This document shows positions 38,901-51,600 of a stretch of 64,000 nucleotides of DNA, one piece after another. Below the pieces are notes generated by a model, which did no database searches, was not told the DNA's origin, and was given only the letters and a program-made list of their open reading frames with translations. Both the position numbers and the translations under genes were made by a program. Source of the stretch: Owenia fusiformis (taxonomy: Eukaryota; Annelida; Polychaeta; Sabellida; Oweniidae); NCBI GenBank assembly GCA_903813345.2, contig CAIIXF020000009.1:20609759-20673758 (forward strand), in the 5' to 3' direction. Each line of letters opens with the position of its first letter. Position 1 is the first letter of the stretch.

Positions 38901-39466
38901 CTAAGTGATGTGTTTGTAAAGAACATATTTGCAAGCTAAATACTCAATCAAACCAGCAATAAAGTTTTGATATTTATGAAATCCCCCAAATATTCCATTA
39001 ACATTTTGGTCAAAAGAGCTAATATTGACAAATTTGTTTGGGCATTATGTTATTCTGGGTGGTTAATTGAGTGGTCCATGACTCGTATAAAAGACTGTAA
39101 CTTGAATGTCTGTTTTGGTGTACATAAAAGAAACCAGGGCTCCTCCAAGGAAGGGTTTCTGACTCTGTCTTTGAGTGTAAAATTAGAAATAACCCGTAGA
39201 GGCAATATTCACCAAAATATGGGGGTAACCAAAATACAATACAATAAAGTACCCCATATTATATTTATGCTTTCAGGCAGGTGACAGATTATGATCATAT
39301 ATGCCAGGGAAAGGCCAGGAGGTTCTCTGAAGGTGTTAGGGTGTTTGGGGACTGTGATACCCTCATGAAGGAGATAATGCCACTAATACTGACAAGTAAA
39401 GAACTGAGTGACTGGGAAAATGAGCAATCTTTGAGATTGAAGCAATATAATAGTAAACGAAAATGA
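35963..39466 (+). CDS. Divergent class IV (SIRT6/7-type) sirtuin with N-terminal Cys-rich domain; apparent 1-nt frameshift
   Basis: Sirtuins are NAD-dependent protein deacylases. Coding exons: 35963-36368, 36790-36888, 37026-37199, 37957-38185, 38606-38799, 39277-39466 (TGA). The acceptor at 35949-35950 implies an upstream untranslated exon. NAD-site motifs: HCVVFTGAGISTSAGI, GDYRGKSGKW, KYVISQNGDGLH (usual QNCDGLH), the catalytic-His motif AELHGN, and MISLGSTMTV. The zinc site is partial: KCES lacks the second Cys of the usual CxxC, while CTKKGC is kept. An acidic insert (DSEDGELVLPDEDG) splits the cofactor domain. Residues 8-70 hold CCCFKQC and FHLACW, a possible zinc finger. Summed length is one base short: the frame ends ITC-stop at 38049-38054, while the frame one base over continues HCSLYYEELEE into the next exon. 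Either an assembly error or a damaged copy. Confidence 0.82.
36639..36775 (+). mobile_element. Possible decayed pogo/Tigger-like MITE fragment
   Basis: ACAGTAAAATGTG followed by AGGTGTTCATTCTACAAAGG and AGATGTTCCAGTTACAGAGG resembles the interior of the clearer MITE at 63230-63496. The right inverted end is not convincing. It directly precedes the sirtuin exon at 36790. Confidence 0.35.
37204..37250. repeat. Near-perfect hairpin just after a sirtuin donor site
   Basis: GGTTTATTCATGGGCTTTCAAG and CTTGAAAGCCCATGGTTTATT pair over ~22 bp with a tiny loop, starting 4 nt after the exon end at 37199. A related hairpin is at 44541-44581. Confidence 0.7.
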
Positions 39467-39773
39467 TCCGAGACAATCTTTGAACTCCAAACATACTCAC
39501 ACTACCATACCTCCAAACTGTAGCCTGTATCCCTTGAAAAAGAATACAAGCTCCAGTGAAGTTGCAAATGGAGGATCGTTTGTTTATTTCCATATTTCTA
39601 GATTTTACATATATTCCAAGTGTTTTACTATACATTGTATAGATTCATAGAGCAGTTTGCGGTATATTACCAAACAAGCCCTATATACAAAGATAGAGAA
39701 TATTCACTCCATTTGCAACTTTGCTGTATCCCTTTTAAATGTGGTCACAACTGGTACGGTAGAATGATACTTC

Positions 39774-39779
39774 AATAAA
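39774..39779 (+). other. Poly(A) signal of the sirtuin gene
   Basis: AATAAA, 308 nt after the sirtuin stop codon; the first canonical hexamer on this strand after the stop. Confidence 0.55.
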
Positions 39780-41404
39780 ACTAATGTTTCTGATGGCATT
39801 TATTCTATAAAATGACAATCATGTCCGATGTATATATTTTACATAATATTTATTATACATGTATGGTAACTACCGTATGTTACTCACTGACAAAAATTCT
39901 TAAAAAATGTGATATTCATATTAAGGCATTTTGTACTCAGGTTGAATGTTTTAGAAATATTATGATGTATTATTTTCTGATAGATCAACAGTATGGCACA
40001 TTCCCTACTAACCTGTTATTACTGTCTTAATATGGTTGCTATAACCAATTAAAATATTGTCAAATTCAATGAAATAATGAAGACTAGGTTTGGTCTTTGA
40101 TCATTTAAAATGATAAAATATCTAAAAAGATACCTAACAGAAGTGATGTCATCAACTCTATTTGCATCAAACCTTGAAAGACAGCAGTATACTAAAAATA
40201 AATGCTGCGTTTTTATCATTATTAATTTTGAACATATCATTATGTTATGTTAGCAACCATATCGAGATAGCAATACACAAACAGGACTTTCACGCCATAA
40301 ACTGTCTTCCACTAGGTGTGCTGTTGCGCATAGCAACGTCCTATACATGTGTATAAACGTCCCACGTGTAAGTACTGGGTGTGTAGGGTTGGAACCTGTG
40401 GAAGGAAAATACCTTGAACCTTGCAGCATGCCCAATTGCTAACATGTCAATTGACGTCAAAAAATCTTTGAGACATAAACAAACAATTATGAATTTTTGT
40501 TGTCTGCATTTATCTGTATTTACACAGCAATAATTACAAATGTTAACTACAAATGTCAATCTCAAATATACTACTGTAATGTAACAGTATGAACTAAAAC
40601 AAGCTTTGATCTGTTGTTTTTCTACCGTAACTATAGCAATTTACCCGTACATCTATGTATTTACATTGTTAATCTTTTAAAGAGAGGCACATGCAGATTA
40701 CCAAAATACACAGAGATGGCTTGAAGGTAAAATGAAAAGAATATTCACATTTAAAATCAACTTGAAAAAGTTGATTTGTATCGGTATCGAATGAGTGTGT
40801 ATTAACCCATTTAACATTTGCTCACTAAATGCTAATGAAACACTATGGTGCAAACATTTAGCAAGGCAAACATATATTCCATGTGTCATGTAAAAGAGAT
40901 GAGTCGTGTAAAAGAGATGGGTCGACTTATAAATGTGCCACCTATAAAACTACTATGAATATAAAGCTCAATATATCATTAAGTTACTTATTTAGGTAGA
41001 AACATTCATACTAATAAATGTCTTTTAATAATCAGCACGTGTCTCTTAAAAAGCCCTACATCAAAATACATGTAAACAGATTAAAATACTACTTTTGACA
41101 TTTATTTGGAACATCAAACATTTGCGGCAATTCCCAGCATACAGATAATTTCACAAAGCAATACTAGGCTCACATCCTACATCATATAGAAACACCAGCA
41201 ACACATTGCAATAGCCTTGTATAAGCTAATAAAGGATACTGCATTAATTTCTGATAGAATCAAAATTATTGGATTTTTCCACTCTGGCAGTGATCTTAGA
41301 ACATTATTTCTCGACAAATATTCATACATTTAGAACCTGAGAACCATATATACTACTGACAGTAATGCTTGTTACAATTTATTTTTACATTTCATTTCCA
41401 AATA
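39780..41404. other. Intergenic, nothing recognised
   Basis: AT-rich sequence without a supportable gene, RNA or transposon end. Confidence 0.45.
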
Positions 41405-41994
41405 ATGAACAGGTAGCACATAATGCAGCACATGATGAACAATATAGCACATAATGGGCATGTAGCACATAATGAACAATATAGCACATAATGGGCATGT
41501 AGCACATAATGAACAATATAGCACATAATGGGCATGTAGCACATAATGAACAATATAGCACATAATGGGCATGTAGCACATAATGAACAATATAGCACAT
41601 AATGGGCATGTAGCACATAATGAACAATATAGCACATAATGAGCATGCAGCACATGATGAACAATATAGCACATAATGGGCATGTAGCACATAATGAACA
41701 ATATAGCACATAATGGGCATGTAGCACATAATGAACAATATAGCACATAATGGGCATGTAGCACATAATGAACAATATAGCACATAATGAGCATGCAGCA
41801 CATGATGAACAATATAGCACATAATGGGCATGTAGCACATAATGAACAATATAGCACATAATGGGCATGTAGCACATGATGAACAATATAGCACATAATG
41901 GGCATGTAGCACATAATGAACAATATAGCACATAATGGGCATGTAGCACATAATGAACAATATAGCACATAATGGGCATGTAGCACATAATGAG
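41405..41994 (-). repeat. 37-bp tandem array, about 16 copies
   Basis: Unit: AGCACATAATGAACAATAT followed by AGCACATAATGGGCATGT. The unit is itself a diverged dimer of a CACATAATG half-unit. Occasional GCAGCACATGATG variants recur. Because 37 is not a multiple of three and no frame has a stop, three overlapping ~200-codon open frames of nearly identical sequence result on the minus strand; they are artefacts. Confidence 0.95.
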
Positions 41995-42480
41995 GTGGTG
42001 TTTAGTTCTCAAGTTGATATATTTCTATTTTTAACCTGTAATCACACCATTAAAAGTATGTAGCATTCTCGTATGGAACTTTCAGAATACTCAAAATGTT
42101 TTTGAAGTGAAGCTGTAATGAGTGAAAGGATCGGTTTATGTGAGTTTTGAATGGAGTATGTTTGGAGACAGTATGTACTGTTTGGTATCTCAGAACACTA
42201 ACTTCAAAAAATCAGTCCTTGAACTTGAAACAACATAGTTTCTTTGACATTTCAATATGACTAAATGCACAACATCAAATATTGGCGACAAAATATGAAT
42301 TCGTTAAAGTTAAAGTTGCAACAGAATGTGTTGATTTCATATAATTCCGCCAATGTTTATAAAGCACAAATCATCATGAACACTGCTAGATTTGAACACT
42401 ATTAATAATAAAAATACACTTGTGTGTACATCAAAAGCGCCATCTATAATATATTCAAGCCCCTGAACACACATCTAAAA

Positions 42481-42591
42481 AATATTATCTTTAATCTTGC
42501 ATCAAGTCCTTGTGCCTCCCTTTATACTCCTTAACACATAAGCTTGGGAGAGTAGAAGGGGGCAAGCACTGACCCGATGCAAGATAATATT
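42481..42591. repeat. Foldback element, ~45-bp arms
   Basis: Left arm AATATTATCTTTAATCTTGC continues ATCAAGTCCTTGTGCC. The right arm, GGGGGCAAGCACTGACCC then GATGCAAGATAATATT, is its reverse complement with a 5-nt indel and a few mismatches. Confidence 0.7.
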
Positions 42592-44540
42592 ACAGTATCT
42601 TATGTACATAATGGTTTAAGTAAGAAATTGGACATCATAGCTCAAGAGAAATGATAACAATATTGGAGTATTTTGGATACACTTCTCAAAACATTCCTAA
42701 CTCTATTGTTGGCTAATTGATAGCATATTAGCTTTTATTATGATTTCCATGGTTACCAAAATGAATGCAGTGAATGCAAGAGTTTCTTAGTTAAGTATGT
42801 TTTGAGAAATATAAAACTCCAGAAATGAAAAATGGCGACCTGTGTTGTCTTTCATCATGTGCCTCTCCTTCCTCTTCTCACAGATGAGGTTAACCAGGAG
42901 ACAAAATACTTGATGCTAGACAATCACATTTGAATCACCATCAGAGGCATAACCGGTATTATATGTATGATACTAGCGAGGCAAGTGCTTTAGCAAAATT
43001 TAAATGACATTTTTTCAGCCTTTTTTAAACTAAAGTAATACAAATGATGTCTTGTGGTTTCTTTCTATCTCATTAATTAATAAACTTGCCTCACCTATTT
43101 AAAGTTGCCTCGCCTCTTATTAAATCGTCACACCATGACAATACTCTATATCATACTATGTATACAGTTCAATGATGTACCTGACTTAAAATAAGCAAAT
43201 TCAGTATTTGGAATTTCTAGAGATGTTTCTAATATGTCGGATAGTTTGATCATTCTATGAAGTTTCATTAAATAAATTTATGTACACATTTGTTAAGTCA
43301 CTGCTTATAAAAGCATTGTTCTGGTTTTCCTGATATGAACAATAGTTAAAGAATACATTGTAAGTCAGAACAAATCCACAGACTCAATCTTACACTGTGA
43401 ATTTGTACAATCCCCAAAATTATCCAGATAAATTTCCTGGGTAAATAAATTTTTAGTTAACTAATAATCTGGTTTTCAATCTAAAAATCTTTTATCTGGA
43501 TCAATCCAAGGATTATAATACTTAAGTAATTCACCAAAAAGTTCAAACAATAATTTTATACTTGGATATCTGGATAATTTTAGGGTTGTGCAAAAATCAT
43601 GGACATGGATGATACAGATTGCAAATCCCTATATTATGAACAATGATTCTTTCAAATTTTGGCCCCTTTTTAGGCAACTTTTAACACTTGGTTAAATCAT
43701 GTTAAAAAGCTCAAGGTGAAAGCAAACAAAGTGAATGTATATAACATTTGAACAGTTTTGGTGAGGTACAAGTATTTGTTCATATGTAAAGTAAGTACCA
43801 CCAGGATCAACAATATGATCAACATTGTTGTCACTAGTTGGTTCGGCCACACTGATTATAACATTACACATCACAAATCACAAGTTTATGTATTATGAAT
43901 GTGCTCCTCTCTAATTCAATGTGCAGAGGTTTCTATGGCAAACACTGAATCCAAAGCACAGATGAAACCAGGATATAAAACCAGGATAACACTTCATTTA
44001 TCCCATGATTTGTATGAAAGTTGATGAATAAATAAAAAATCTGACTTTACTACAAAAATAATTGTTGATCATGTGCTATCTTGCATGTCTAGTATGTCAA
44101 GATGAACAATCTTACACAAGTCAGAAGATAATAGAACTTGACAATAGTGCTTGAAATATAAATCTTATGATAAACACAGTTATCCTTGAAAAGGGAATGT
44201 TGACGATTGAGGGTTTGAACACATTGACGCATACAACATCCATGGATGGACTATTTATATGGGTAAATGATATGATAGGTGCTTGATGAAATGAGGGATG
44301 AATGGTTTATAATAATGACTCTCACTATCATTGGTAGGTGAAGTTGATCTCTATAATGTCCATTCATATCATTATGATGAGGCTGCTACTTCAGCTATAC
44401 TTTGTATCCCTCCAATTTGTCTGAAATATAGAAGAAACAAGGTAAATCTCCTTTCATTTTCATTTGTTTTTTTGCTTTTGTTGCTTTTGCCAATACAATA
44501 TACTCTACAGCTAGGTGAAGATAACAGAAATACTTCTTAT

Positions 44541-44581
44541 AGGTTATACCATGGGCTGTCTTGAAAGTCCATGGTATAACT
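44541..44581. repeat. 41-bp hairpin related to 37204-37250
   Basis: AGGTTATACCATGGGCTGTC and GAAAGTCCATGGTATAACTT pair with few mismatches. Both hairpins contain CCATGGGCT/CTTGAAAG, suggesting a common small element. Confidence 0.55.
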
Positions 44582-44680
44582 TAATAGAGTTGTGAATTAA
44601 ATACTATCCCATACAGCTATACAGTGTTAGTAAAGAAGTTAAGTAGCTCCCACATTCAAATAACACAATTACTGTTACTA

Positions 44681-45530
44681 TTACATGTACGACATACCGG
44701 CTACAGAGTTGATACCATTCTCTCTTAGAGCATCAATGAGTTTAGGTATATTGGCATTCCTTCCTTCTAGATCTTTCCACCTGATGAGCATTTGGTATAC
44801 CTGCTCACGCAGATTTCGTTCATTAGAGTAATACACATCTTCTATTTCATCCTCATCAATATTTAATGACCTTGCAATGGATTTCCAATTTTTCATACAG
44901 TTTGAATTACGAGTGATGATTTTGAATGTGCGATCATCGAGCGCTAAAATAAAGAAATATAGGTATTAAATTAGATGCATAGAACTGATATTATTAACTT
45001 GGTTTTTTCCAGAGGTCTTTAATCATACTATCAGGCACACGAGGCTTAATTCAAATCAAAGACAACAGCAAAGAAAATGATTTGAATCATAGATGGATTA
45101 TAAGACTGGGAGGACAAAGAGAAATTTCAAGCCAGGAAGATGTCCCTCAATTTTTCAATTTATTTTTAAACAGTATCTCAAAACAAGTGAACATTATTAA
45201 CTTACCAGTCATAGGGTCTTTTTTCTTTTCATTCTCAGTATTCTTCTTAAACTGTGTCACGTCAGTGTTATCAAGCTTATCGGCCAACCAATCATATTTC
45301 ACTGAGAGGGCTAATCTGAAGCTGCTATATGCTTTTGGACCACATGTTGGGAGTAAATCACAAAGTGCAGAGGCCTGGTCCCGCCATGATGTTTTACCCA
45401 GAATATCCTGTTTCTGGGTGACTGTAATTATACTATCTGATAACAGTGTCTCAACAACATCTTCTGGTCTCAAATCGTCTGTTAATGACTCTCGATTTGC
45501 AGTCAGTCTGTATCGATCCTCACTTAGCAT
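44681..45530 (-). CDS. CRADD: CARD plus death-domain adaptor, CRADD/RAIDD-like
   Basis: Two coding exons: 45530-45206 (CARD) and 44943-44681 (death domain, TAA), joined in phase 1 by GTAAGT and TTTTAG; 195 residues, against 199 in human CRADD. The CARD, residues ~5-95, reads LRPEDVVETLLSDSIITV, ILGKTSWRDQASALCDLLPT and CGPKAYSSFRLAL, close to CRADD's LLLDILPSRGPKAF. The death domain, residues ~109-190, reads NWKSIARSLNIDEDEIEDV, REQVYQMLIRWKDLEG and IPKLIDALREN. CRADD bridges PIDD1 and caspase-2 in vertebrates by CARD and death-domain contacts; that role is inferred here only from architecture. The start at 45530 is the first ATG in the CARD frame. Invertebrates may hold several CARD-death adaptors, so one-to-one orthology is not certain. 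Confidence 0.85.
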
Positions 45531-48500
45531 GGTCTTGGATTTCAATACTGATTAATCATTCCACGGTGAATTGAAATCCTCGATAAACATTGGAACACAC
45601 AGGATTTAAATGTGTGCACACGGAAAAATATGTGCACTGAACACAACACTGTGGTAACCAGGATGAAGTTGGACTACATTTTTACCTGTAATGAATCAAA
45701 TAAATACAATAGATGAGAATAATCACCAGTTAGCTAGCTCATTTTGGTTCTTATTTATTTTTCGTTTTATCAAACATGATTGTTTGAATGGAAATCCCAA
45801 AAGTACACTTTCGGCCAAAAATAAATGAGAAGTTTTCTATCACAATTTTTTCAAATGAAGAAATTTTCGTTTTTGATTGAGAAAGATTCCATAACTTTTC
45901 AAGATGGCGGTTGGATTTAAAAGGGAATTCCCCATTTGACTGGCCCAGAAGTGGCTCGGAAGTACTAATAAATGGAGGAATTTGACGGTTGATATAAGTT
46001 AAATATTACACGCAAATATTGCGATCTTAAACGAAAATTTCTTTCTTCTGCCAATAAACCCTTACAATTTTGGATTCAACTACACGAAAAGAATGCTAAA
46101 ATACCAAGGAATCAATTGAAGTAGGTATCTAAAGTGTAAGGGACGTAGATAATTCTCCCAAGTTGTAATCGTACAGGCAAAAGATTGGGCTCGTTCCAGG
46201 ACAGTCCTGGCACGGGATAAATGACAGTTATTGCAATTGCAATATAATATAGCATTGTAACGGTAATACCAGGCTTTCACGATAACACTACCACGGTCAT
46301 GGCAGGATCCTTGTGCAACTTAAAAACACTTAATAACATTGTGACGGTTGTGCCAGGCATAAGTCTTGCAACAGATAGGGTCTCAGTTTACCATTGGTCG
46401 GTGTTTTGTAAGAAACATTTAGGGATAGAAATGATGTGGTGAATCTTAGCATTTCATTCATAACCTTAAGTATGTTAATACCCTTGTATTTGTGTGTATA
46501 TCACAGTCTATGTATTTCTTTATAGATTGTAAAATGAAAAACAAAGGAAAACATGGAAATAAAAAATACTATAGTTTCCAAAAGTGACTTACATTACGAA
46601 GTAACACAATAATCATGAGAATATGACACTGAACATTACCAGCTAGTTTGGAACTATACTTTAAGTATTTATTTAAATCTGAATTATTCATGGAAACATC
46701 AAAAAAGTGAAAATACCTGAATTTTTCAGAAAAATATTTATTAGTCCACCATTTTGTTGTCACGTGATTTCAACGTGAAAACTCGATAACACAGAGACGA
46801 GATTTCATTTTTCTGGAAAAGGTAAGTGGTGCTCAAAACACAGTTTATTCTCTTTCGTTTATTACCAGCTTTGTAATCGAAACGACTATTTAAAGTACAG
46901 TGTAAGAGATAAGACAATAAATATCGTACTGACATAAACAGCTAAAGTTTATCTCATACGAGCAGCAAGATATTTGGTCTTGAAGTGGAGGCATGAACAT
47001 TTTGAGTTGCCAAAAAATCACAGCAACTTTTCCAGGTGACCTGAATGCAAGTGGTCACGTAGACCTGGTACACTTTACTACCAATGATATATTATTACTT
47101 GCATACGTGGCTTCCTTGCTTTAGATACCATACCTCTCACAGAAGTTTTTGGAACTATCTTTTAGGAATACTTTCTTCCAAACAGGTAAGGAAACTTTAT
47201 CATCAACTTTTTGGCCCCACCCTCATTTTGCCATGGCAGGGACTGACTCACCTCATGAACTGTGACAAATACATTTATTTTGTGATATTCTTTGATTATG
47301 TAGACATTCAGATAAATTTTTCTTCAATCTTTTGAAAATTATAACATGTTTTGGTCTGGTTGGTTGGATTGGTCTCAGTCAAAATGTAGATCATTCAAAT
47401 TCAAGTAACATGTGTAGCCTATAGGCAGGGATCCCTCCTAAATTATACATTTGTAATTTCAAACAATAGTTATATCATACACTTTCAGACCTGTCTTTGA
47501 CAATTTGCAAGTTATAACTAATATTTATAACAGTAGTTCAAACGTGACACTCAATTGAATTGGGAATTTAGTGAATTTCAAAGCAAAACTTGGTTCATGC
47601 TCCTGTTCAGGTTTACTCACACATGTAGATGATTAAGGATATAAGGTTACTAATTCTTGGACATGGATATATGTCTCTACCTGTTCAACTGGTCTTAAAG
47701 TACGATCCATCCTTCACTCATAGTGACCTAGATTTGAACTAGTATATCTACTAGATTTAAAGAGATTCTAATACAGTAGATAGAAATGACTAAACAATTG
47801 CAGTTTCACTGTTTTCTGGGAAGAATCTGAAATACAAAATTGTTGACATATTTGTGAACCTAACCAGAAGTGTATTCTCTGATATTCGGTGTATTTTGTG
47901 ATAAATTTTATTAAAAAATCTGTGCTGGATTCAATTTTAAACGCCTTTTTATTATAATCTTCTAATGATCACTATGATTTCTATTATTTTGACTTCCCTG
48001 CTTGATGAAATGAGCCCCATCACTGTTCTTCCTACTCAATAGTTTAGTGAACCCTTATTGAGATATACATGAGATGAAAATTGTGCATTTTAAATACATT
48101 TTAATCCTAAATGTAAACATGGCTTTAAAAGGTCTAACAGCTGTCTTTGAATGGATTCTCATATAGAAATCAAATCATGAGAGAATGGTCTTGAAACCAG
48201 AAAACATTTCTTATAATTTTCTAGAACAAATGTGAGGGATGATTGCTTTTGTTCACTATGGAATTTATAGTTTAAATAATGATAAAATGTAATTCTAAAT
48301 TATTTTTTGGAGTGCAATCAGTAGATAATTGATTGAAGCATTCGAAATATAAAACCATATGAACATATGTGTGAAGTTTTGATGACATAAATTAATTGTA
48401 CTGGACTCTAACACAGTCAGTCAGATTACAATCTATTAGAAAATCTCAATTCAGTGTTCCATCTTTTTATTCTTCTAAATGTAGAAATTCTATTTTTCAG
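45531..48500. other. Intergenic and 5' flank between the CARD-death gene and P4HA
   Basis: The two genes diverge, so both promoters should lie here. A CACGTG E-box at ~46762 followed by AAAAG/GTAAGT at ~46819, and AACAG/GTAAG near 47184, are possible 5' UTR exon ends for P4HA, but nothing confirms them. No other gene was seen. Confidence 0.35.
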
Positions 48501-48614
48501 GTATGATCTAACGAAAGTCCTTGGATTCAGGAGACTGGATAGTAAAGACCGACACTAATAAACAAACTTACCAGAAGAACTATTTATTATAATATATATA
48601 AAAACTATAATATA

Positions 48615-51600
48615 ATGTCGTCACAAAGGACAATACTACATAAAGTGTGTGTTGCACTGACACTGTTAATAGTGGGATTTATACATGTGGCGAGGAGTGA
48701 GATGTTTACAGCCCTTGCAGATGTAGAGAGAATCCTACATGTAGAGAAAGACATAGCCAATGATCTCAGAGAATATATTGCCAGCGAGGAGGCTAGGCTG
48801 GAAAAAATTAGAAAGTAAGTTTAGCATTTATATTTATGGGAATACTGTTAGTTCAGTTTGACTGATTGCACATAACAATTTTCGATGTTATTTGTTAATG
48901 AACAAGCAGAATTATATCAGATGAAACTTTAATTCACAGATATGAATGTTATGGCTATCTTAAAATAGCCACTGAGTTTGTTTATTGATTTAGGTACATA
49001 TCTTAGGTAATTCAACATTTAGTATTTATCTTATCAATGAACATATCACCATGTTGTATTATCATTGACAAACATACATGTTACATGTATGGCCTCACAT
49101 CACATTTTGGGATTTCCAAGTGATAGTCTCCAAGTGATTGCTGTAAAGTCAGCCATCTACTGAGCAGAACTACAGGATAAATAAACTTCATTATACTTTA
49201 TTTAGCAACCCCAATTTTAATGAAAATGATCAAATTGTCAAGTATGGTTTCATCAGCAGCTGGCAAGATGATTTTCTCCATTTGCTTTCACCTAAATTGC
49301 CTGGTATTTTTAGGAATTAAGTGGAAATTAGACTGTCTACTCATTTTGTCTGATCAATGTATTTCATTGTTTTGCCTGTTACCAGACATTCTAATGTTAT
49401 TCATGGTCATTGAAGGCAGTTTTGTAAAGTTTAGAAAAGTTTCTGGGTTAGGGAAATCTTATGAAGAACATTAAAATATTCCAAATTCTCAGATTTGAAT
49501 TTTGTAATCACGTACCAGACATTGAATGAAACTGTCAACACTTGGTAATAAATAGAGCTGTGTGGAGGATGCAACACTAATCAAGGAATACATAAATCAA
49601 AAGCCTCATATTATCAGAGACATGTGCTAGGTAAGGTATGCATGTATGGTCTCACGTTTATTCTCTTTTAAACCTCTAACAATCAATCATGATCCGTGAT
49701 GACAGCACATGGTGATATGTGTTAGATATTCTATTGATACATATAGCTGAGGAAGATTTTTCAGTAATTACATCACTTTTTACCCAGCTTTTATTATTTT
49801 GATAATAAATGTCTTAATCTATCTTACATGTATACACCAACTCAAAAACTGTTTTGGCTAATATACATATTTTTGTTCCTAAAAAACTATTTTGACTGCA
49901 TCAAAAATGACGTGGTCACTGTGGTTGTTATGGTTTGGAAACCACATTTGAACCATCTGCCCTGCATTAAAAAGTGTTCCATGAAAACCCCCATTGCTTT
50001 GTCAGCTTGTTTTTGGACTAGTAAGCGATTATCTTATACTAGAAACCCAAAGCCATCTTTCAAACTACATTGTGTGTAGTCTCCTTGAAGATATGTTGAA
50101 ATCTGATATTTAGGTAATAATTGCAGAGTAGCCTTGTGTTCTAGATCATGTTGCATGTTTTGTCTGTAAGGGAGGCATTGGGCCAGATAAGTGTATATTA
50201 AGCCATGTTTGATTGTTTTATATTTTTAAGAATAAAATGTTCATTCAAGAGAAATAATTATCTATATAAATAATATATTCACTATTATAAAATTTGAGTG
50301 GTACTAAATTAGACACATGTAATTGTATGATTTTATCTTGCATAAATTTATAATATTCAATCTTTCAATTTTTATTATCATATTACAGTACTTGAATAGA
50401 ACAAAGAGACAATTCAAAATATATTAACTAAATATTTCCTGTTGGAAGCATGTGGTTGATGTACGTGCAAAAAAGTGAGCAGTTTAGTCGTGATTTATTT
50501 TTTATAAGTCTAGTCCCTGTTTAGGTTAGCTTGACCTTACATATGTGCTTAGATGTTTGAAGAACAGCTTGCTGTCTACCTTTGAGTCTAAAATGACCAT
50601 GTTTGCAAAATATAACATACCACTGGAGCTTTAAAATGAGTTTGTTCAGTGCTTAGTACCAGTCTTATTCAAGTACATATTCTTTGATAAAACAATGGGA
50701 AAGTATAACAAGATCTTTTAAGTGGTATAATTTACAACTTTATAATACTCAGTTGTTTTGCATTGTTTATAAGAGTATTTCAACACTTGAAGATGATTTA
50801 TAGTTCTTTCAAGATGTTTTACTATTATCCTGATTCTACTAAATTGTCCACTTTATACCTCTTAAATTCTACTGTATGTATATTCACATAAAGATATGTG
50901 ATTCTCTTTACATTTCTTAACATTACATTTACACAGTTCAATGGCTCTTGCCTAATAGGAAATTATAATGATAGAGGCTTTATATCATATCATAGTTTCT
51001 GAAGACAAAGGTTTTTCACAAGTCCATTTTCATCTACCCTTGTGATTTAATCAGAAAGAAATTGACCAGTAAAAAGTATTTTTATGAATTCATCTTTCGA
51101 TGCAGTTCAGACATGATACTATGTAATAGTAATTGTATACTCAGTGCACAGTTGTTTATACCTCTTTCCCACCAGGAGTTTTTTGGTTCTCAACTTTGAA
51201 ATTCTAATTTTACCAATTATACAAAAGAAATACATTTACTTGTCAAATTATCCTGACATTTCATAGTTTTGCAAATTTCCTATTGGTTGGTAATTGGTTT
51301 CAACTGGACTAAATTTTGGTCTTTTACTTCACCATTTCCGGTGGTGACATATTGCTATAATCTCCAACTATTTTGTGAACGTTGTTTGGCAGTTGGTGTT
51401 TGGGGGGGTCAGCATCTGTAGCAAATGGCAGGTAGTGCCACTTTGCATGTAAATGCCTTGTTTGCATTGCATATGCTGGAGAGATCATCATATTATGCCT
51501 TTCTTATATTACAGAGTGGCCGATGACTATGAATCCCATAGTAATGAAGGTTTAAGTGATATTGTCCACCATGTGGGCCATCCTGTTAATGCATTCTTGC

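Larger units (their letters stand above)
41995..44680. other. Intergenic; small foldbacks only
   Basis: No gene was recognised. It contains the inverted repeats at 42481-42591 and 44541-44581. The end nearest 44680 should include the 3' UTR of the CARD-death gene. Confidence 0.45.

Noticed and set aside
41372-42012. Three ~200-codon open frames with CATCPLCAILF-type repeats
   Set aside because: Artefact of a 37-bp tandem array that lacks stops in every minus-strand frame.
45082-45555. 157-codon plus-strand open frame
   Set aside because: Antisense shadow of the CARD exon, which matches a known domain in phase with a death-domain exon.
49220-50079. Open frames of 83-84 codons in the first P4HA intron
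   Set aside because: No recognisable domain or splice partners; length is within chance for this base composition.
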